Shown here: positions 11,488 to 19,627 of the stretch, piece after piece
How the letters are laid out: the number at the start of each line of letters is the position of its first letter
Numbering within the stretch: the stretch's first letter is position 1
Assembly (NCBI GenBank): GCA_024235715.1
Contig: JACKLW010000007.1
Span: 328,287 to 392,286, forward strand
Length of the DNA: 64,000 nt
Direction of reading: 5' to 3'
Origin: Accumulibacter sp.
Lineage (GTDB): Bacteria > Pseudomonadota > Gammaproteobacteria > Burkholderiales > Rhodocyclaceae
Made by a program: the position numbers and the translations under genes
Notes under the pieces: generated by a model
Told to the model about the DNA's origin: nothing
The model's input: the letters and a program-made list of their open reading frames with translations, nothing else
The model's database searches: none

Positions 11488-12345
11488 ATGACAGACGTGA
11501 CAGCAGACTATGGCGCCTGGATTGGCCGCCGCGAAGTCACCGACGACGAACTGGCCCTGGCTCCGGCACTGGCGGCGGCCGCGACCCTGGACGACACGGC
11601 GACGCACTTCGAACGAGGCAGCGCACTTCCGCCGCTGTGGCACTGGTTCTACTTCCTGCCGAGGGCGGCGCAGGCGCAGCTCGACGTCGACGGGCACCCG
11701 CGCCGGGGTGGTTTCATGCCACCGGTTCCCTATCCCAGACGGATGTTTGCCGGTGGCCGAACGCGCTACCACCGGCCGCTACTGATCGGTCAGCCGGCGC
11801 GGCGCGAAGCGCTGATCCGGGATGTTCGGGAGAAATCGGGTCGCTCTGGCTCGCTGGCCTTTGTTTCCGTGAGCTACAACTTCTATCAGGATGGCGAGCT
11901 CTGTATCGAGGAGGAGCAGGACATTGTCTATCGTGAGCCAGGGCCGGCGGTTGCTCGTCCGCAAGTGATCGCCTGGACGCCCCTCGGGGAAGGCACCTGG
12001 TCACGTATCGTGACGCCGGACCCGAAACTGCTCTTCCGCTTCTCGGCGCTTACCTTCAACGCCCATCGCATTCATTACGACCGGCCCTACGCCACCGAGG
12101 AGGAGGGCTATCCCGGGCTGGTCGTGCATGGCCCCTTGACCGCAGTCCTGCTGATGGAACTGCTGCGCACGCATGCGGGCCGGCCGGTCAGGAGCTTCAG
12201 CTTCCGCGGCTTGGCTCCACTGTTCGATCTCGCGCCGTTTCGCGTGCTTTGCACCGGCGGCAAAGACGGCCAGATGTCGCTCGTCGCGCAGGCACCCGAC
12301 GGAGTCGCCGCGATGAGCGCCAGCGCCGAGTTGGTGCCGGCCTAG
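11488..12345 (+). CDS. meh: Mesaconyl-C4-CoA hydratase
   Basis: 285 residues from the ATG at 11488, which follows an AAAAGGA site; the upstream open frame is antisense to mct. It is a FAS1-type hotdog hydratase with a C-terminal MaoC-like half: FSALTFNAHRIHYDRPYA carries the N-x-H-x2-H signature, followed by YPGLVVHGPLTAVLLMELL. Meh hydrates mesaconyl-C4-CoA to (S)-citramalyl-CoA, the step after Mct in the 3-hydroxypropionate bi-cycle. The neighbouring mct-mcl-mch genes support that assignment over the generic family description. It is transcribed toward the ethylmalonyl-CoA operon and separated from it by 670 bases. Confidence 0.9.
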   Translation: MTDVTADYGAWIGRREVTDDELALAPALAAAATLDDTATHFERGSALPPLWHWFYFLPRAAQAQLDVDGHPRRGGFMPPVPYPRRMFAGGRTRYHRPLLIGQPARREALIRDVREKSGRSGSLAFVSVSYNFYQDGELCIEEEQDIVYREPGPAVARPQVIAWTPLGEGTWSRIVTPDPKLLFRFSALTFNAHRIHYDRPYATEEEGYPGLVVHGPLTAVLLMELLRTHAGRPVRSFSFRGLAPLFDLAPFRVLCTGGKDGQMSLVAQAPDGVAAMSASAELVPA

Positions 12346-13015
12346 TCGCCTTGCCCGGAACGGCGCTCATGGCGCCGGCAAGGCAATCCTGAAGGACAGA
12401 GACGGTGGAGCGGCCAAAGGCCTCCGCTTCACCGGCGTCGAACCGTTGGCAGCTGTCAATGGGCGCGCTGCTTGTGGCAACTCCCGTGCAACGGCAGCGC
12501 CGCCAGCAGTTCTGTGTCCGTCCGGGGTCTTCCATGGCTGAGCAGGTCCGAGCCCTTGCCAAATTCCCGTTTTCCTGTGCATGCCCGAAGGGCGCCTCGC
12601 CTTCGCACTCCCATGGGCGCTTGGCTCAGGCGCCCACAGTCGAGGCTGGCGGGCGTATTGGCGACGGCTTTTCCCTGTCTCGATCGCACTTGCCCGTTCT
12701 CCGCCATCGAGAAACGGCGTGCCCTGGCGTTCTCGGTACGGCCAGGAAGGGTATCGGGCACGGCTAACCCTGGTGGCGCGCCCACGAACGAAGGCGGCCG
12801 TACGCGATAGCGAACGATCGGGGTCGGCGAAACCGTCTTCCACGTTTTACTCTTATCTCTTATATAAGATCGAAGAGATCTCTTCCTGTGGCCGTAATCG
12901 TATTGCCTTGTGCCACGATCGCCGATAGAATCCTCATTAACTGCGAGGAATAGTACGGTAAGACAAATGCATGATATTTATGGATTTGCAGTGTGCTCAA
13001 TTTTGGAGGGACGAA
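12346..13015. other. Intergenic region upstream of the ethylmalonyl-CoA operon
   Basis: 670 bases. The first about 480 are GC-rich with only low-quality open frames on both strands. From about 12835 the composition turns AT-rich and contains two adjacent palindromes (separate entry), then TTGCC and GATAGAAT-like stretches, and finally the ribosome binding site GGAGGG at 13005-13010. The promoter of the operon is therefore most likely between 12840 and 13000. I looked for a cobalamin-riboswitch B12 box, because Ecm needs B12, and found none. Confidence 0.6.
12858..12885. promoter_or_regulatory. Tandem palindromes, candidate operator of the ethylmalonyl-CoA operon
   Basis: Two perfect palindromes lie 2 bases apart in the AT-rich region: TCTTATATAAGA at 12858-12869 and GAAGAGATCTCTTC at 12872-12885. 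They are about 130 bases before the first gene. Symmetric sites of this size usually bind dimeric regulators. No regulator gene lies adjacent, so the binder is unknown. Confidence 0.4.
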
Positions 13016-14455
13016 ATGAAACTTACGCTCAGCCATGATGAAATAGGTGCCTATTCTGGCGAGTTGCACGCTTGCAACGAGGCTTTCAAATCGCACTACC
13101 CGGCGGATTCCTTCGACCGGCAGCCGGTGCATACGGTCTACGGGGGCGCCAATCTGTTCAAGGCCGGCTTTGCCGGCAAGTTGGGTGAGGTTGCGCTCAA
13201 GACCCTCGATACCTATGCCCCCAGTTACAGCGTCTTCGCCCGCGCACTTGGCTTGCCGCGCGCCGACACCTTGCCGACGAATCCGATGGAGCTGGCCAGC
13301 CTCACCCGTGCGCTGGAAACGAATCCCGACCTCGTCCGAGAGACCAAGCAGGCCGCCTGGCTGGCTTATACGGTCTACAACCGGGTCGTGAAGAAGTTGC
13401 AGAGCGAGCCGATTGAAGACAACCGCATCGACTTCGAAGATGGCTACGGCAATCGCCCGGACGATGAAGAAGATGGTCATGCCGTCTCGGCTGCCGACGA
13501 AGTCGCCAAAGGGATGGGCGATGGCGTGCTCTCGCCGTTTATCGGCATCCGGGTGAAGACCTTCTCGGAAGAGTGCAAGCTGCGCTCGATTCGCACCCTG
13601 GACATCTTCCTGACGCGGCTGGCCGAGAAGACCGGCGGCAAACTGCCGCAGAACTTCATCGTCACGCTTCCGAAGGTCACTACGCCGGGTCAGGTGTCGA
13701 CCTTCGTAAAGATTCTCGAGAATCTCGAGTCTCGACTTGGTTTTCCCAAGGACTCGCTGAGAATGGAGATCATGATCGAAACGACGCAGTCGATCATCAA
13801 TCACAAGGGGGAAAACACGGTTCCGCTGCTCGTCGCTGCCGCCGGTGGCCGCTGCCGCTCGGCGATCTTCGGGACCTACGACTACACGGCCTCGTGCAAC
13901 ATTACTGCCGCACACCAGACGCACACCCATCCGGCCTGCGATTTCGCGCGCCACGTGATGCAGGTCAGTCTGGCCGGAACCGGAATAACGATCAGCGACG
14001 GTGCGACCACCAGCATGCCGATCGGGCCGCACAAGGCGGCCAGGGACGCTGTTCTGTCGGCGCAGCAGATGGACGAGAATCGCGCCGTCGTGCACGGTGC
14101 CTGGAAGCTGCACTACGACAATATCATGCACTCCCTGCGGCACGGCTACTATCAGGGCTGGGATTTGAATCCGGGCCAGTTGCCGGTGCGCTATGCGGCG
14201 ATGGACACCTTCTTCCTCAGCAGTCTGCAGGATGCCTCGGCGCGGCTGAACGCTTTTCTCAACAAGGCCGCTCAGGCGACGCTGGTCGGCAATACCTTCG
14301 ACGACGCAGCGACAGGTCAGGGCTTGCTGAACTTCTTCTTGCGGGGAATGGCGTGCGGCGCGATCACCGAGCAGGAAGTTCTCGCGACGGGAATCACTCT
14401 GGACGAGTTGCGCTCGCGTTCGTTTGTCCAGATTGTCAGCAATCGGACCAGCTAG
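13016..14455 (+). CDS. HpcH/HpaI-type aldolase/lyase, DUF6986-like, in the ethylmalonyl-CoA operon
   Basis: 479 residues from the ATG at 13016, five bases after GGAGGG; an upstream in-frame ATG at 12971 lacks such a site. The fold signals are those of the CitE/malyl-CoA lyase superfamily: RIDFEDGYG (acidic ligand loop), VTLPKVTTPG, EIMIETTQS, IFGTYDYTASCNI, GTGITISDGATT and GYYQGWDLNPGQLPVRYA. This set matches the uncharacterised DUF6986 family as I remember it. Being first in an operon with Mcd, an Mch-like hydratase, Ecm and Ccr, it is a good candidate for the C4/C5 acyl-CoA lyase or thioesterase step of the pathway (beta-methylmalyl-CoA cleavage or malyl-CoA formation/hydrolysis). That role is inference. 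Confidence 0.8.
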   Translation: MKLTLSHDEIGAYSGELHACNEAFKSHYPADSFDRQPVHTVYGGANLFKAGFAGKLGEVALKTLDTYAPSYSVFARALGLPRADTLPTNPMELASLTRALETNPDLVRETKQAAWLAYTVYNRVVKKLQSEPIEDNRIDFEDGYGNRPDDEEDGHAVSAADEVAKGMGDGVLSPFIGIRVKTFSEECKLRSIRTLDIFLTRLAEKTGGKLPQNFIVTLPKVTTPGQVSTFVKILENLESRLGFPKDSLRMEIMIETTQSIINHKGENTVPLLVAAAGGRCRSAIFGTYDYTASCNITAAHQTHTHPACDFARHVMQVSLAGTGITISDGATTSMPIGPHKAARDAVLSAQQMDENRAVVHGAWKLHYDNIMHSLRHGYYQGWDLNPGQLPVRYAAMDTFFLSSLQDASARLNAFLNKAAQATLVGNTFDDAATGQGLLNFFLRGMACGAITEQEVLATGITLDELRSRSFVQIVSNRTS

Positions 14456-14499
14456 CAAGCGACGCAACAGCCGATCAGCTATCAAGAAAGGGATGAGCC

Positions 14500-16176
14500 A
14501 TGACAGAGGTCAACAGCGGAATGCAGGTGGCGGTACGGTATCTCCAATCAGCCGATGCACTGATCGGGAAGTCGCTGGGCTGGATGAAGCAGCAGTGTGC
14601 CGGCGACAAGGGAGTCTCCAGCGAGAAGCTCGACGCCCATCAGATGGCCAGTTTCGATCTGGCATGGTGTGCCGCTGAAGCGACCGCTGCACGTTTTGCG
14701 GCTGACTATGCCGGCAAGGTTGCCGCGGCCGGTGCGACAGGCGATGGCCCATGTCTGGAAGAGCGGATGGCGCTGGTGTTTTGCGCCGAGGCCTTGCAGA
14801 ACATTCACAACCGTTTCTGGGCGCGCCCGCAGTGTTTCGGCGTGAATGCCGGCGAACTGGCCGCCTTCGCCTCTTCCGAAATGGCTGTTTTCTGCCAGAC
14901 GCAACTCGATGCGCGCAATCTGGAAGCGCTTGGCAGGCAGGTGGCGGCACTGGAGGGCGACAGCGGTGCCTACATGCTCGGCGATGACGCGATGATGATG
15001 CAGGACGCGTTCCGCAAGCTGGCGACCAACGTGGTGATGCCTCTGGCCGAGGAGATTCATCGCGAGGACCGGATCATTCCGCAGGAAATCCTCGAGCCGC
15101 TGACGGAAATGGGCTGCTTCGGCCTGTCGATTCCGGAACGTTTCGGCGGTATCCAGAGCGACGATCATGAAGACAACATGGGGATGATCGTGGTCACCGA
15201 GGAACTGTCGCGCGGCTCCCTCGGTGCGGCAGGCAGCCTGATCACCCGTCCTGAAATCCTCAGCCGCGCCCTGCTCAAGGGCGGAACGGAAGCGCAGAGA
15301 CAGAAGTGGTTGCCGCAGGTGGCGATGGGCGATCCATTGTGCGCCATCGCGGTCACCGAACCGGATACCGGCTCGGACGTCGCGGCCATGCGCCTCAAGG
15401 CGACCAGGTGCGATGGCGGCTGGATTCTGGACGGCGTCAAGACCTGGTGCACCATGGCCGGCAAGGCTGGCGTGCTGCTGGTCCTGGCCCGATCCAACCC
15501 GGACCGCTCGCTCGGTCACAAGGGCTTGAGCATGTTCCTGGTGGAAAAGGACTCGTATGACGGGCACGATTTCGAGTATCGTCAGGCGCAGGGTGGCGTG
15601 CTGACCGGCCGGGCGATTTCGACCATTGGTTACCGCGGGATGCATTCCTATGAACTGTTCTTCGACAACATCTTTGTCCCTGACGAGAATCTGGTCGGCG
15701 GTCCGGAAGGCGAAGGGAAGGGCTTCTACTTCACCATGGCCGGCTTTGCGGGCGGACGAATTCAAACTGCCGCACGTGCCATCGGCGTCATGCAGGCGGC
15801 TTTCGAACGTGCCGTTTCCTATGCCGGCGAGCGCAAGGCATTCGGCAAACCGATTGGCGACTATCAACTGACGCTGGTCAAGTTGGCGCGCATGGCAACT
15901 CTGCTGACCGTCTCCCGGCAATTCACCTACGCCGTCGGGCGTCTCATGGACCAGGGTTCAGGGCAGATGGAAGCGAGCATGGTGAAGCTCTTCACCTGTC
16001 GGACCGCCGAGTGGCTGACCCGCGAAGCGCTGCAGATCCATGGGGGTATGGGCTATGCCGAGGAGTCGCCCGTCAGCCGCTATTTCCTGGATGCCCGTGT
16101 GCTGTCGATTTTCGAAGGGGCCGAAGAAACGCTGGCCCTGAAGGTGATCGCGCGCGCGCTCATCGACGCGGCGTAG
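14500..16176 (+). CDS. mcd: (2S)-Methylsuccinyl-CoA dehydrogenase
   Basis: 558 residues, acyl-CoA dehydrogenase with the extra N-terminal helical domain (about 150 residues) that marks Mcd. It oxidises methylsuccinyl-CoA to mesaconyl-C1-CoA, passing electrons to ETF. ACAD motifs are AITEPDTGSD-like AVTEPDTGSDVAAM, GGWILDGVKTWCTMAG, YAGERKAFGKPIGDYQ and HGGMGYAEE. The expected catalytic base is Glu539 in SIFEGAEET. The length is close to the Rhodobacter enzyme (about 550) and well above ordinary ACADs (about 380). It starts 44 bases after the aldolase-like gene with a good AAAGGGATGAGCC leader. A 242-base gap to the next gene could hold a secondary promoter. Confidence 0.94.
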   Translation: MTEVNSGMQVAVRYLQSADALIGKSLGWMKQQCAGDKGVSSEKLDAHQMASFDLAWCAAEATAARFAADYAGKVAAAGATGDGPCLEERMALVFCAEALQNIHNRFWARPQCFGVNAGELAAFASSEMAVFCQTQLDARNLEALGRQVAALEGDSGAYMLGDDAMMMQDAFRKLATNVVMPLAEEIHREDRIIPQEILEPLTEMGCFGLSIPERFGGIQSDDHEDNMGMIVVTEELSRGSLGAAGSLITRPEILSRALLKGGTEAQRQKWLPQVAMGDPLCAIAVTEPDTGSDVAAMRLKATRCDGGWILDGVKTWCTMAGKAGVLLVLARSNPDRSLGHKGLSMFLVEKDSYDGHDFEYRQAQGGVLTGRAISTIGYRGMHSYELFFDNIFVPDENLVGGPEGEGKGFYFTMAGFAGGRIQTAARAIGVMQAAFERAVSYAGERKAFGKPIGDYQLTLVKLARMATLLTVSRQFTYAVGRLMDQGSGQMEASMVKLFTCRTAEWLTREALQIHGGMGYAEESPVSRYFLDARVLSIFEGAEETLALKVIARALIDAA

Positions 16177-16418
16177 TTCCGGCTCCAGCCTGCAGGTCGT
16201 CGCGCCGATGGTCATGGCAGCGCAGCCGGTGACGGTCATGACCGCTTCCTTCACTTGCGGTGCGCATTCCGGCATGCGCGCCGCTGTTGTTTGAGTGGCG
16301 GTGAGCAGGCCTCCTGGAGTCCTCGCCTCATTCCCCGATCCTTGTCTCCCGCTCGGGGTGAAACAGAAGGGAGATTCGTGAGTCGCGAATGCGACTTGCA
16401 CGGCAAAAGGAAGATTCC

Positions 16419-17600
16419 ATGTCGCAAGCGATTCGTTTCCGACCGCAGGTCGAGCTGGCTGAAACAGTGAAGGTGGACCTGCAGAAGGTCCGCTACCCTC
16501 ACTATGGACGCTATCTGGAGGAGTTCGTGCCGGGGCAGGTGTTTGTGCACCCGCGTGGCTTCACCTTCTTCCCCGCCCAGATGGAGGCCTTTGCCCGCAC
16601 CTACATGCAGTGCAATCCGCTGTACATCAATCAGGAGTACGCGCGGGCCAGCGGTTTTGCCGGCCTGCTGGCTTCGCCGCAGATGGTCTTCAACGTCGTT
16701 CTCTCGCTCGGCGTGCAGAACGACTCGGAAAAGGCAATGGCGAACCTCGGCTATTACGATGCGCAGTACTTGCGGCCGGTTTATCAGCTGGACACGATTC
16801 GCGCCCTGACCAGGGTCATGGACCGCAAGGAGCGTGGCGCCGGCAAGCCCGGTATCGTGACCATCCGGACATTGGGCATCAACCAGAATGACGAGGTGGT
16901 TCTGCAGTACCAGCGCAAGATCATGGTCGCCGGGCAGGGTGACCGTCCGCCAACCACGCCCCTGCCGCCCTCCGCGGCGATGCCGGCCTTCCCCTGGGTC
17001 GAGGATGCCGCGGTCTCCCTGCCCGAGTTTCCGGCTGCGCTTCCTTCCGGCCTGACCGGGCCAACTTCCTACTTCGAGGATTTTTCCGTCGGCGAGATCA
17101 TCGTTCACGCCAATGGCAGAACGATCACCGATGAACATCAGCCGCTGACCTACGCGGTGGGAAATACGCATCCGCTGCACTTCGATCGCGTCTTCAGTTC
17201 CGGCCTGTCGGGCAAGATGAGCGGAGATCCCATTGTTTATGGGGGGCTGGTTTTCGCCTGGCTGGAAGGCCTGGCCAGTCGCGACGTCAGCGAGAACAGC
17301 GTATGGGAGCTCGGTTTCACGGAGGGCTATCATACTCAGCCCTCGGTCGGCGGCGACACCGTTGCCGCCCTGTCGCGCGTCCTGGCCGCCGAAGATGCCC
17401 CCGGCGAGTTGGGCGCCAGCTTCGGCATCGTGACTTTTCAGCTGGTCGGCGTCAAGAACGTCAGTGCCGCCACCGCTTTTGCCGAATACGGCGAGGATTT
17501 GTTCATCAAGGAAAACGACAAGAAGGCGATGAACAAGGAAAAGATCGAGGCGAAGATTTTTGAGATCGAGAGACGTCTCTTGATCAGGAAGAGGAGCTAG
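16419..17600 (+). CDS. Mch-like double-hotdog MaoC hydratase (second mesaconyl-CoA hydratase candidate)
   Basis: 393 residues from the ATG at 16419, preceded by AAAAGGA. Two MaoC-like hotdog halves are visible. The first has FTFFPAQMEAFARTYMQCNP. The second opens SYFEDFSVGEIIVHANGRTI and carries VGNTHPLHFDRVFSSG. The N-T-x2-[VL]-H-F core of the second half matches NTARVHF in the Mch encoded at 7469-8548, so a mesaconyl-CoA / beta-methylmalyl-CoA hydratase role is plausible. It is longer by 34 residues and clearly diverged, ending in a Lys/Glu-rich helix (KENDKKAMNKEKIEAKI). It ends two bases before ecm. Substrate is inferred; another branched C5 acyl-CoA is possible. Confidence 0.8.
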   Translation: MSQAIRFRPQVELAETVKVDLQKVRYPHYGRYLEEFVPGQVFVHPRGFTFFPAQMEAFARTYMQCNPLYINQEYARASGFAGLLASPQMVFNVVLSLGVQNDSEKAMANLGYYDAQYLRPVYQLDTIRALTRVMDRKERGAGKPGIVTIRTLGINQNDEVVLQYQRKIMVAGQGDRPPTTPLPPSAAMPAFPWVEDAAVSLPEFPAALPSGLTGPTSYFEDFSVGEIIVHANGRTITDEHQPLTYAVGNTHPLHFDRVFSSGLSGKMSGDPIVYGGLVFAWLEGLASRDVSENSVWELGFTEGYHTQPSVGGDTVAALSRVLAAEDAPGELGASFGIVTFQLVGVKNVSAATAFAEYGEDLFIKENDKKAMNKEKIEAKIFEIERRLLIRKRS

Positions 17601-17602
17601 TC

Positions 17603-19621
17603 ATGGATTCCGTGCAAACGAAACGGGACCGTCCCTGGTTGATGCGGACCTACAGTGGTCACAGCTCGGCCCGGGCGTCCAACGCGCTCTATCGAACCAA
17701 TCTTGCCAAAGGCCAGACCGGGTTGTCGGTGGCCTTCGATCTGCCGACGCAGACCGGCTACGATGCAGACAGCCCCCTGGCCAGGGGCGAGGTCGGCAAG
17801 GTTGGCGTGCCGATATCGCATATCGAGGACATGGATCAGTTGTTTGACCAGATACCCCTCGACCAGATGAACACGGCGATGACCATCAACGCCACGGCGC
17901 CATGGCTGCTGTCCCTGTATATCGGCCTGGCACAGCGCAGAGGCATCGACCCGAAGAAGCTGAGCGGCACGACCCAGAACGACATCATCAAGGAATACCT
18001 GTCGCGGGGTACCTACATCTATCCGCCGGGTCCGTCGATGCGCCTGATCGCGGACACCATCAACTACACCGTCAAGCACGTGCCGAAGTGGAATCCGACC
18101 AACATCTGCAGTTACCACTTGCAGGAGGCAGGGGCTACGCCGGTCCAGGAACTGGCCTATGCCCTGTGCACCGCGACGGCCGTTCTGGACCGCGTCCAGG
18201 CGTCTGGCGAGATCAGGCCGGAAGAGTTTTCACAGGTCGTCGAGCGCATCTCCTTCTTTGTCAACGCGGGCATCCGTTTCGTCGAGGAGTGTTGCAAGCT
18301 GCGGGCATTCGGCGAGATGTGGGACGAGCTGACGCTGACCCGCTACAAGGTGGCCGATCCGAAGCTGCGCCGTTTTCGCTATGGCGTGCAGGTGAACTCG
18401 CTGGGGCTCACCGAACCGCAGCCGGAAAACAATGTGCAGAGAATCGTCCTGGAAATGCTGGCGGTGGCGCTGTCCAAGGGCGCTAGGGCGCGTGCCATCC
18501 AGCTTCCCGCGTGGAACGAGGCAATGGGTTTGCCGCGGCCCTGGGACCAGCAATGGGCGTTGCGCATGCAGCAGGTCTTGGCCTTCGAGACCGATCTGCT
18601 GGAGTACGAAGACATTCTCGACGGCTCGCCGGTGATTGCGGCGAAGGTCAGGCAGCTCGTCGAGGGTGCCAGAAGAGAGATCGAGAACGTCGAAGCGCAG
18701 GGCGGGATCATTGCCGCGATCGAATCCGGTTACGTCAAGCGCGAGCTGGTGGCCAGCCACATGCAGCGCTTGCGCGCGATCGAGTCGGGCGAACTGAAGA
18801 TCATCGGGGTCAACTGCTTCCAGGAAACCGCGGAGTCCCCGCTGACCCTGGGTAGCGATGGCGGTATCATGAAGACCGATCCGGCCGCCGAACGTGAGCA
18901 GATCGAAAGGCTGCAGGCGCATCGAAAGAAGCGCAGCGAGGCCGACGTTCAGGCCGCCCTGCAGGGGCTGAGCGATGCCGCCAGAAGCGGCGACAACATC
19001 ATGCCAAGTTCGATTCGCTGCGCCCTGGCCGGCGTCAGCACCGGCGAGTGGGGTGATTCGCTGCGCGCTGTGTTTGGTGAGTTCCGCCCGCCGACGGGGA
19101 TCGATATCGCCATCGACAGCCGCGCCGTACTTGGCAAGAAGGATCAGGTCACCGATCTCAGGGCGAGAGTCGCCAGCACCGGTGCGGCACTGGGCCGTCC
19201 CCTCAAGCTGCTGGTCGGCAAACCCGGGCTGGACGGACATTCCAACGGCGCGGAGCAGATTGCCGTCAAGGCGCGTGACGTCGGCTTCGAGGTGGTCTAC
19301 GACGGGATCCGCCTGACGCCGCAACAGATTGCCCAGGCTGCCGAAGAGGAAGGCGTGCATATGGTCGGCCTGTCGATACTTTCGGGAAGCCACATGGAGC
19401 TGGTGGAATCGGTGCTGCAGGAGCTGCGTTCGCGCGATCTGGCGAGCGTGCCGGTGATCGCCGGCGGGATTATCCCGCAAGAGGACGCAACGAAGCTGGC
19501 CGCGCTCGGCGTCAGCGCAGTCTACACGCCCAAGGATTTCAATCTCAATACGATCATGGCCGACATGGTGGACGTGATCCGCCACGCCAACGGGCTCGAA
19601 CGGCTTGGTCAGCTGCCCTGA
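17603..19621 (+). CDS. ecm: Ethylmalonyl-CoA mutase (B12-dependent)
   Basis: 672 residues. It rearranges (2R)-ethylmalonyl-CoA to (2S)-methylsuccinyl-CoA. The N-terminal TIM barrel has VAFDLPTQTGYDADSP and LSGTTQNDIIKEYLSRG, and the C-terminal cobalamin domain has the base-off motif Asp544-Gly-His546-Ser-Asn-Gly549 in GKPGLDGHSNG. The mutase family splits into methylmalonyl-, isobutyryl- and ethylmalonyl-CoA forms; a single-chain protein of about 670 residues next to ccr and mcd points to Ecm. It is followed after six bases by its GTPase chaperone. B12 supply would be needed, but no cobalamin gene lies in the window. Confidence 0.95.
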   Translation: MDSVQTKRDRPWLMRTYSGHSSARASNALYRTNLAKGQTGLSVAFDLPTQTGYDADSPLARGEVGKVGVPISHIEDMDQLFDQIPLDQMNTAMTINATAPWLLSLYIGLAQRRGIDPKKLSGTTQNDIIKEYLSRGTYIYPPGPSMRLIADTINYTVKHVPKWNPTNICSYHLQEAGATPVQELAYALCTATAVLDRVQASGEIRPEEFSQVVERISFFVNAGIRFVEECCKLRAFGEMWDELTLTRYKVADPKLRRFRYGVQVNSLGLTEPQPENNVQRIVLEMLAVALSKGARARAIQLPAWNEAMGLPRPWDQQWALRMQQVLAFETDLLEYEDILDGSPVIAAKVRQLVEGARREIENVEAQGGIIAAIESGYVKRELVASHMQRLRAIESGELKIIGVNCFQETAESPLTLGSDGGIMKTDPAAEREQIERLQAHRKKRSEADVQAALQGLSDAARSGDNIMPSSIRCALAGVSTGEWGDSLRAVFGEFRPPTGIDIAIDSRAVLGKKDQVTDLRARVASTGAALGRPLKLLVGKPGLDGHSNGAEQIAVKARDVGFEVVYDGIRLTPQQIAQAAEEEGVHMVGLSILSGSHMELVESVLQELRSRDLASVPVIAGGIIPQEDATKLAALGVSAVYTPKDFNLNTIMADMVDVIRHANGLERLGQLP

Positions 19622-19627
19622 CGAAAC

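Noticed and set aside
12346-13015. Possible cobalamin riboswitch before the ethylmalonyl-CoA operon
   Set aside because: No B12-box-like sequence or long leader fold was seen; only palindromes were found.
12860-14485. 541-codon minus-strand frame over the DUF6986-like gene
   Set aside because: Composition-driven antisense frame over a strongly supported plus-strand gene.
16333-16358. Hairpin CCCCGA...TCGGGG between mcd and the Mch-like gene
   Set aside because: Six-base arms with a 14-base loop and no T-run; too weak to call in this GC content.
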